This document shows, one piece after another, positions 51,275 through 57,082 of a stretch of 57,082 nucleotides of DNA; positions within the stretch are counted from its first letter, which is position 1, and each line of letters begins with the position of its first letter. A program made the position numbers and the translations under genes. The notes below the pieces were generated by a model. That model was not told the origin of the DNA. It worked only from the letters and a program-made list of their open reading frames with translations, and did no database searches. The stretch is from Streptomyces sp. GC420 (GTDB lineage: Bacteria > Actinomycetota > Actinomycetes > Streptomycetales > Streptomycetaceae), in assembly GCF_009916105.1 (NCBI RefSeq), contig NZ_JAAAXQ010000005.1, forward strand, positions 1-57,082, written 5' to 3'.

Positions 51275-52597
51275 TCAGGCCCATTCGTCCTCGTCGGCGG
51301 CGTCGTTGGTGCGGACGACCGCGAAGGCCTCGCCCGCCATGCCGGCGGTGAGGGTCATGCCGTCGGCCGGGTCGATCAGCAGGAACGAGCCCGTCCGGCG
51401 ATTGGCGGCGTAGCTGTCGAGGGCCAGCGGTTCGGCGGTGCGCAGCACCACGCGGCCGATGTCGTTCACCCGCAACGTCTCGGCGCCGGGGCGCTGTTGG
51501 AGCGTGTTGACGTCGACCCGGTACGAGATGTCCTTGACCAGCGCGCGCACGGTCCGGGTGGTGTGCTTGAGCAGCACCCTGGCGCCGACGCGCAGCGGAC
51601 GCTCGTGGAGGTGGCAGACGTGGGCCTCGACGTCCCGGGTGACCGGCGGGGCCGAGGCGGCCGGCGCGATCAGGTCGCCGCGGGAGACATCGATATCGTC
51701 GGCGAGCCGCACGGTGACCGACTGGGGCGCCCAGGCGACGTCCCTCTGCTCGCCGAGCACGTCGATGGCCGCGACCGTGGTGGTGTGCCCGGAGGGCAGG
51801 ACGGTGACGGGGTCCCCGACCAGCAGCACGCCGGAGGCCAGCCGGCCCGCGTAGCCGCGGTAGTCGCGGTGCTCCGCGCCGGGCGGGCGGATCACGTACT
51901 GGACCGGGAAACGCGCGGGATCCCCGCCCGGGTCGCCGCCGACGGGGACGGTCTCCAGGTGCTCCAGCAGGGTCGGCCCGCCGTACCAGTCCATGTGGGC
52001 GGACGGCTCGACCACGTTGTCACCGGCCAGCGCGGAGACCGGGACGACCACGACGTCCGCGCACCCCAGGGAGGCCGCGTAGGCGGTGAAATCCTCGGCG
52101 ATCGCGGCGAAGACGGGCTCCTCGTAGCCGACCAGGTCCATCTTGTTGACGGCGAGGACGACGTGGGGGACGCGCAGCAGGGCGGCGACGGCGGCGTGGC
52201 GGCGGGTCTGTTCGACGACGCCGTTGCGGGCGTCGACGAGGATGACGGTGAGGTCGGCGGTGGAGGCGCCGGTGACCATGTTGCGGGTGTACTGCACGTG
52301 GCCGGGGGTGTCGGCGAGGATGAATCGGCGCCGCGCGGTGGCGAAGTAGCGGTAGGCGACGTCGATGGTGATGCCCTGTTCCCGCTCGGCGCGCAGGCCG
52401 TCGGTCAGCAGCGCCAGGTCCGGGCCCTCGGCGCCGCGGCTGAGGGAGGCGGCCTCGACGGCTTCGAGCTGGTCGGCCAGTACGGACTTGGAGTCGTGCA
52501 GCAGCCGCCCGACCAGGGTGGACTTGCCGTCGTCGACCGAGCCGGCGGTGGCGAGGCGCAGCTGCGAGGCGGGGGCGGATTCCCGGGTGACGGTCAT
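51275..52597 (-). CDS. cysN: Sulfate adenylyltransferase subunit 1 (GTPase)
   Basis: 440 residues, ATG 52597, 2 bp after cysD. GTPase motifs: GSVDDGKSTLVGRLL, REQGITIDVAYRYF, ADTPGHVQYTRNMVTGAS and VNKMDL, followed by EF-Tu-like beta barrels. With CysD it makes adenosine 5'-phosphosulfate from sulfate and ATP, driven by GTP hydrolysis. There is no fused kinase; that activity is the separate cysC. No assimilatory sulfite or PAPS reductase gene is nearby, so the set most likely feeds the cluster sulfotransferase. Confidence 0.93.
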   Translation of the reverse strand: MTVTRESAPASQLRLATAGSVDDGKSTLVGRLLHDSKSVLADQLEAVEAASLSRGAEGPDLALLTDGLRAEREQGITIDVAYRYFATARRRFILADTPGHVQYTRNMVTGASTADLTVILVDARNGVVEQTRRHAAVAALLRVPHVVLAVNKMDLVGYEEPVFAAIAEDFTAYAASLGCADVVVVPVSALAGDNVVEPSAHMDWYGGPTLLEHLETVPVGGDPGGDPARFPVQYVIRPPGAEHRDYRGYAGRLASGVLLVGDPVTVLPSGHTTTVAAIDVLGEQRDVAWAPQSVTVRLADDIDVSRGDLIAPAASAPPVTRDVEAHVCHLHERPLRVGARVLLKHTTRTVRALVKDISYRVDVNTLQQRPGAETLRVNDIGRVVLRTAEPLALDSYAANRRTGSFLLIDPADGMTLTAGMAGEAFAVVRTNDAADEDEWA

Positions 52598-52599
52598 GG

Positions 52600-53538
52600 C
52601 TAGAAGTACCCCTCGCGCTTGCGGTCCTCCATGGCGGCCTCGGAGAGCCTGTCGTCGGCCCGGGTGGCGCCGCGCTCGGTGAGGCGGGACACGGCGATCT
52701 CGGCGACGATGTCCGCGTTGGTGGCGGCGTCGGAGTCGACGGCACCGGTGCAGGACATGTCGCCGACGGTGCGGTAGCGGACCAGCCGCCGCTGCGGCGT
52801 CTCGTGCTCCTTGGGTCCGCCCCACGCGCCGGCGGTCAGCCACATGCCGTTGCGGCTGAACACCTCGCGCTTGTGGGCGTAGTAGATCGCCGGGAGCTCG
52901 ACGTCCTCCCGCTCGATGTACTGCCACACGTCCAGCTCGGTCCAGTTGGACAGCGGGAAGACGCGCACGTGCTCGCCGGGCGCGTGGCGGCCGTTGTAGA
53001 GCGACCACAGCTCGGGGCGCTGGCGTCGCGGGTCCCAGGCGCCGAACTCGTCGCGCAGCGAGAAGATGCGCTCCTTGGCCCGGGCCTTCTCCTCGTCGCG
53101 GCGGCCGCCGCCGAAGACCGCGTCGAAGCGGTGGGACTCGATCGCGTCCAGCAGCGGCACGGTCTGCAGCGGGTTGCGGGTGCCGTCCGGGCGTTCGCGC
53201 AGCCGGCCGTCGTCGATGAAGTCCTGGACGCGGGCGACGTGCAGGCGCAGGCCGTGCCGCGCCACCACACGGTCGCGGTGCCCGATGACCTCGGGGAAGT
53301 TGTGCCCGGTGTCGACGTGCAGCAGACAGAAGGAGACCGGCGCCGGGTGGAACGCCTTGAGCGCCAGGTGCAGCATGACCAGGGAGTCCTTGCCGCCGGA
53401 GAACAGGATCACGGGCCGCTCGAACTCACCGGCCACCTCGCGGAAGACGTGCACGGACTCCGCCTCGAGGGCGTCCAGGTGCGACAGCGCGAAGGGGGTC
53501 TGCGGCACCTCGGCCAGGATCCGGTCCGCGGGCGTCAT
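52600..53538 (-). CDS. cysD: Sulfate adenylyltransferase subunit 2
   Basis: 312 residues, ATG 53538, overlapping the cysC stop by 4 bp. The PP-loop ATP pyrophosphatase motif is VILFSGGKDSLVMLHLALKAF near 44-64. FGGGRRDEEKARAKERIFSLRDEFGAWDPRRQRPELW and FPLSNWTELDVWQYI are characteristic of CysD. It forms the ATP sulfurylase heterodimer with CysN. Confidence 0.94.
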   Translation of the reverse strand: MTPADRILAEVPQTPFALSHLDALEAESVHVFREVAGEFERPVILFSGGKDSLVMLHLALKAFHPAPVSFCLLHVDTGHNFPEVIGHRDRVVARHGLRLHVARVQDFIDDGRLRERPDGTRNPLQTVPLLDAIESHRFDAVFGGGRRDEEKARAKERIFSLRDEFGAWDPRRQRPELWSLYNGRHAPGEHVRVFPLSNWTELDVWQYIEREDVELPAIYYAHKREVFSRNGMWLTAGAWGGPKEHETPQRRLVRYRTVGDMSCTGAVDSDAATNADIVAEIAVSRLTERGATRADDRLSEAAMEDRKREGYF

Positions 53539-54134
53539 GCCAGGCCCCTCTCGGTGAGGAAGGCGTGCAGTTCGGCGGAGGAGTCGGCCACCGACCGGCT
53601 CTGCGTCCGGATGCGCAGCTCCGGGATCCGCGGGGCCTCGTACGGGTCGTCCACGCCGGTGAGGCCGGAGATCTCACCGGCGGCCTGCCGGGCGTACAGG
53701 CCCTTCACGTCGCGCTCGGAGCAGAGCTCGACGGGCGTGTCCACGTGGATCTCCAGGAATTCCGTGCCGCCGGCGGCGTGCCGCTCGCGGACGGCGGCGC
53801 GGGAGGCGGCGTACGGGGCGATGACCGGGGCCAGCACCATGACGCCGTTGGCGGCCAGCTTCTGCGCCACGAATCCGACCCGGGTCACGTGGGTGTGCCG
53901 GTCCTCCCGGGTGAACCCCAGCCCCTTGGACAGGAACTCACGGATCTCGTCGCCGTCGAGCACCTCGACCTTGCGGCCCTCGGCGCGCAGGCGCTTCGCC
54001 AGTGCGCGGGCGAGGGTGGTCTTGCCCGCGCTGGGCAGCCCGGTCAGCCACACGGTGGCGCCGCGCTCGCAGGCGGCGGCTGCGGGGGCTGCCTCCGCGG
54101 TGGCCCCGGCGGCCGGGGTGTGAGCTGTGGTCAC
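53535..54134 (-). CDS. cysC: Adenylylsulfate kinase
   Basis: 199 residues, ATG 54134, first gene of cysC-cysD-cysN. The P-loop is WLTGLPSAGKTTLARALAKRL; DGDEIREFLSKGLGFTREDRHTHVTRVGFVA and GTEFLEIHVDTPVELCSERDVKGLYARQAAGEI are the APS-kinase signatures. It phosphorylates APS to PAPS, the donor for the sulfotransferase at 40120. Confidence 0.94.
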   Translation of the reverse strand: MTTAHTPAAGATAEAAPAAAACERGATVWLTGLPSAGKTTLARALAKRLRAEGRKVEVLDGDEIREFLSKGLGFTREDRHTHVTRVGFVAQKLAANGVMVLAPVIAPYAASRAAVRERHAAGGTEFLEIHVDTPVELCSERDVKGLYARQAAGEISGLTGVDDPYEAPRIPELRIRTQSRSVADSSAELHAFLTERGLA

Positions 54135-54509
54135 GGTGATGCTCTCCCGATCGTGAGGTGACGTTGAGGTGACGGACTGTCAGAGACCAGGGTGTGTGCC
54201 GGACCCCTCCCCGGCCCGGACACCGGCCCGTCCGCGTACGCGTCCACGTCCCGCCGGGTCCGGCGCCCGGCCGGCGCGGGGCCCGGACCGGAGGCCCGAC
54301 GGTCCACGGCCTCCCCGGGCAGCAGGCCGTGGACCGCGCGGCCCGCGCCCCGCCCCGCTCTCCCGGGCGGCGGCGGCCCCGGTCGTCCACGGCCGCCCGG
54401 AGCGCGCGACGGGAGCGGGACCCGGGTCGCCGTCCCGCAGGACGACGCCGGGCGCGGCGGGAGACACACGGGCCGCGGGACCGCCGGGGACACGGGTGGC
54501 GGGACCTTC
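54135..54509. other. Intergenic region between cysC and the hydrolase
   Basis: 375 bp, very GC-rich. A short direct repeat, GAGGTGACG / GAGGTGACG (54155-54175), lies just upstream of cysC and may be part of its promoter or an operator. No credible gene was found on either strand. Confidence 0.45.
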
Positions 54510-55286
54510 TCAGGCGGTGGCGAACTCGGCCAGGGTCCGGCCGAGCACGTCCATGGAGATCCGGTGCCAGGAACCGGGCAGTTCCAGTGACCGGGCGTTG
54601 GGCAGGGCCGCCGCGGTCGCCTGCGCCGCCGCACGCAGCCAGGCGCTGGTGTTGTCGCTGTTGAGGACCAGGGTCTGCGTCGTGCAGCCGGCGAGCCGGC
54701 CGGCCGGGACGCTGCAGTCGCCGCAGATCGCCAGGTCGTAGGCGAGCGTGTGGGCGTTCGCCTCGCTCACCGCCCAGATCGGGCCCTTGCGCCACTCCGC
54801 GACCGTGTCCGGGGTCAGACCCAGGAAGCTGCCGAGGAAATACTCGACCGCCTCCGTGCGCCGGTCCTCCTCCATGAGGACACGGAGCGTCTTGGCGACA
54901 TTCCACGGGGGCTTCGGGTATCCGTCGACCCGGTAGCACGGCTCGTGCAGCGCCAGCCTGGTGATCGGGACACCGGCGAGCGCCGCCTCGACCGCCAGGT
55001 TCGCGCCCGAGGACCCGGCGAACACCACCGCCGAGCCACCGGCCTCCTGGATCACCGCCTCCAGATCCTCGATCTCTCGCGCGACGGCGTACTCGGGGCA
55101 GTCGCCGCTCTCGCCGCGCCCCCGGCGGTCGTAGACATAGGTGGTGCAGTGCGGTGTCAGCTCGGGGACGAGCGCGTCGAAGATGGTGTGATCGCGGAAC
55201 GAACCGTTGAGGAGCACGATCGGCGGGCCCTCGCCCGCCTTCTCGTAGGCGATCGTCGTGCCGTCCCGGGAAACGACCTTGCGCAT
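54510..55286 (-). CDS. Alpha/beta hydrolase
   Basis: 258 residues, ATG 55286. It is a compact cytoplasmic alpha/beta hydrolase: RDGTTIAYEKAGEGPPIVLLNGSFRDH (oxyanion strand), YVYDRRGRGESG, nucleophile elbow VFAGSSGANLAVEAA (Ser near 96), LVLNSDNTS with the acid and LPGSWHRIS with the His. Unlike the hydrolase at 19986 it keeps a Ser nucleophile. Related hydrolases in clusters act as cyclases, thioesterases or esterases; no substrate can be named. It is the last intact gene before the debris-filled right end. Confidence 0.82.
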   Translation of the reverse strand: MRKVVSRDGTTIAYEKAGEGPPIVLLNGSFRDHTIFDALVPELTPHCTTYVYDRRGRGESGDCPEYAVAREIEDLEAVIQEAGGSAVVFAGSSGANLAVEAALAGVPITRLALHEPCYRVDGYPKPPWNVAKTLRVLMEEDRRTEAVEYFLGSFLGLTPDTVAEWRKGPIWAVSEANAHTLAYDLAICGDCSVPAGRLAGCTTQTLVLNSDNTSAWLRAAAQATAAALPNARSLELPGSWHRISMDVLGRTLAEFATA

Positions 55287-56234
55287 CACGCACTCCTCAC
55301 GCCGAACGGAGGTGCTCTCACCTCCCCGCATGTCGGCATCCTCGGGCGTCTCGCTGGACCACCGGTCGAGGACCGGTCGCGGGGCCCCGGCCCTCCGCGC
55401 CCCGGCCCGGCCGCGCGGGCACCGCTCGCGTCGACGGTGCCTCCCGCGCCGGGCGCGGCACACACCGGGCACCCCGGCGCCGTCGCAGAGCCGTGCGCGG
55501 GCCCGGGGAGGACAGCGGCGCTTGCGAGGCCGAACGGGCCCGCCCCGCGCCCCTGTCCGCGAAGTCCCAGGGCAGCGGCCGCACCCGGGAGCCGCCGGGC
55601 CCTCTTCGCCGTCCGGCCGCGCACGACCTGCCGGTGCCGACGCCGGTCACCCGCACCGTTCCTGAAGACCGAGCGGGAACGAGCCGGTTCGGCCGCACGC
55701 CCCGAACGGTCCTGGGCGCACTGGTCCCCGGCGTACTCGGCCCCGGGGCAGCGGCACGGATCCTGTCCGTGGTCCGAATCCCGGGGAGGCCGGTTCCCTC
55801 ACGATCCGGCCGGACGGATACGGCCAGTGGCGACGCGGAGGCCCGGACCCATCACTCCGTGGAGCGGGGCCCCGCACCCCCCGGCTACCGCTGGGGGTGC
55901 CCCCACGCGCCGTACCCGGCGAAAGGGGTTGACGGCTGCTCGCCGGGGAGTGTGCACGAGGCCGAGTCGGCCCGGTCGTGCGACGGCCCGCTTGCGTGGC
56001 GGGCAGTGCGGGCTACGGCGATCAGACGACCTGGGGGACGGCCACCCGGTGCCGGCTTCCGGGGCCCGGGGGAGTCGGCGGGCCCGACGGCGCCGTACGG
56101 GAAGTCCGCGGCTCCCCGGGCGTCCTGCGCGGCGGGCCCCAACGGCCCGGTGGCCGTGCATTTCGGTTCGCGTTTCCGGTGGCTCGTGACAGGCGGTGGG
56201 CCGGTGCCGCGGACCCGGTGCCGTCAGCGGCGCG
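55287..56234. other. Gene-poor GC-rich region
   Basis: About 950 bp in which every open frame is Pro/Arg/Gly/Ala-rich and changes strand without ribosome sites, as expected for chance frames in GC-rich DNA. I see no gene, RNA or clear repeat. Confidence 0.5.
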
Positions 56235-56600
56235 TCAGTCTTCTGGCAGCACCCGGGGCGACAGTGGATCGGGACCGTCCCGTCCCGCCGCCGAACACCG
56301 GGAGACCGACTTGGCTTCCTCCCCCGTCCGAAGGCGGGGGATTCCAGCGGTCGCCCGCTGGGGTTCCTGCGCCACCGACGACCGCCCCGTCCGGGAGGAC
56401 TCCCGTTGAGGTCCTACACCGTCTCCACAGGCCGATGCCGCCGGCCCGGCGGCAAGAATGTTGCGCGCCGCGTTCACGTCGCGGTCGTGCACGGCGCCGC
56501 AGTCGCACGTCCACTCGCGGACGTTGAGCGGCAGCCTCTCGCGGACCGTGCCGCGGCGGACGCAGCCGAACGTGCGGGACAGAAGCGGTACTTGAAAGCC
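56235..56600 (-). pseudogene. TnpB (IS200/IS605 family) C-terminal remnant
   Basis: The reverse frame reads [34 protein letters not shown], the TnpB zinc-finger and RuvC-III segment, followed by the usual variable tail ([14 protein letters not shown]). The N-terminal two thirds of the roughly 400-residue protein are missing, no start codon is available, and the first zinc-knuckle Cys pair is corrupted (FGCVRRG). So it is a decayed fragment. Hairpins at 56320 and 56748 resemble the subterminal hairpins of such elements. Confidence 0.75.
56320..56341. repeat. IS605-type subterminal hairpin
   Basis: TCCCCCG-N8-CGGGGGA, with the loop containing GAAGG, lies inside the tail of the TnpB remnant. 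The type recurs at 56748. Confidence 0.5.
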
Positions 56601-56747
56601 CGCTCACCCTGCCGCGCACACCTCACCCTCTGTCAGCTTGCGTGTCGGCAGGGCGCGTTGGGTGGCCTGCGGCGGACGGCGATCCGTCTTGCCCTGCCCT
56701 GCTCCGCCGGAGCCCGATTCTCCCCCCGCAGGCGGGAGGTACCCCCC

Positions 56748-56769
56748 ACCCCCGACCAAAGGCGGGGGT
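56748..56769. repeat. Second IS605-type hairpin
   Basis: ACCCCCG-N8-CGGGGGT with loop ACCAAAGG, the same design as 56320-56341. From here to the window end no gene is visible. Confidence 0.45.
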
Positions 56770-57082
56770 TTCTCGATGAGCAGCCCCTTTCCAGGACCCC
56801 GAGGGCACGCATCCCGTCCCGGTCGACGACGAGGGCCGGCACCTGCCCCGGCCGTCCTTCACCGGGGCGCCGGCCGGGAGGAGCGCCGCGCTGCCGACCA
56901 CCGACCGGGACACAGCGCGCTCACCCGCCTCACGGGCACCGGGCGGGCACGTGGCCCAAGAGCCCGATCGGCGCCGTGAAGGACACAGCGGCCCGCACCG
57001 GCTCCGCCTGTCCTGCGGCGTCCTGACGGAAGCCCGCGCGGCCAGGGAGCGGTCGGCACGGCCACGGCCACCCGCCCCGCCC

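Overview
The window is high-GC DNA with strong third-position G/C bias, GTG starts, tight 4-bp start/stop overlaps and Streptomyces-type regulators (SARP heptamer promoters, a StrR-like regulator). It is most likely a Streptomyces or close relative. Almost all of it reads as the tailoring, sugar, regulation, resistance and precursor half of one large natural-product gene cluster. No PKS or NRPS core is present, and the first gene is cut by the left edge, so the core must lie outside, probably to the left.

Layout: 1-4.2 kb holds amidase, glutamine-synthetase-like, adenylosuccinate-lyase-like and GNAT genes. This is the hydrazine/glutamyl-hydrazide cassette shared by the fosfazinomycin and kinamycin/lomaiviticin (diazofluorene) pathways. 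4.3-10.9 kb carries a JadR1-like response regulator, a secreted neocarzinostatin-family apoprotein behind an unusual SARP-like operator array, VOC proteins, two AraC regulators and a StrR-like ParB-fold regulator. 11-23 kb carries a DrrAB-type exporter, a C26 amidotransferase-like protein, an AhpD-like protein, NDP-hexose 2,3- and 4,6-dehydratases, a DrrC/UvrA-like protein, an Asp-nucleophile alpha/beta hydrolase (probable epoxide hydrolase) and a glycosyltransferase. 23.2-28.3 kb is a compact, translationally coupled cassette: a 29-residue peptide, an FGE/SUMF1-like enzyme, a PhyH dioxygenase, a second FGE/SUMF1-like enzyme and an MFS exporter. It looks like an undescribed RiPP-type or peptide-dependent system. 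28.4-41.5 kb holds flavin monooxygenases (two with a recently homogenised 3' end), a HemY-like oxidase, SDR, NmrA, DsbA-like, methyltransferase-like, a second AhpD-like protein, a sulfotransferase and a sugar 3,5-epimerase. 41.5-46.6 kb holds a sugar 3-ketoreductase, RmlA, two glycosyltransferases and an 87-aa protein. 46.6-55.3 kb holds a multicopper oxidase, an ABC exporter, CysN-CysD-CysC (PAPS supply) and an alpha/beta hydrolase. 55.3-57.1 kb has no intact gene, only IS200/IS605 TnpB debris, and probably marks the cluster edge.

How it may fit together (inference): the cassette at the left makes a hydrazine carried on glutamate. A degenerate methyltransferase-like protein, flavoenzymes and hydrolases would install and adjust it on an aromatic polyketide. 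Deoxysugar genes and three glycosyltransferases add 2,6-dideoxysugars, and the sulfotransferase with its own PAPS supply suggests a sulfated product or intermediate. Several 29-bp inverted repeats matching the StrR operator geometry precede separate operons, including the peptide/FGE cassette, which ties that cassette to the same regulon. Several 11-bp-periodic heptamer promoters point to a SARP encoded outside the window.
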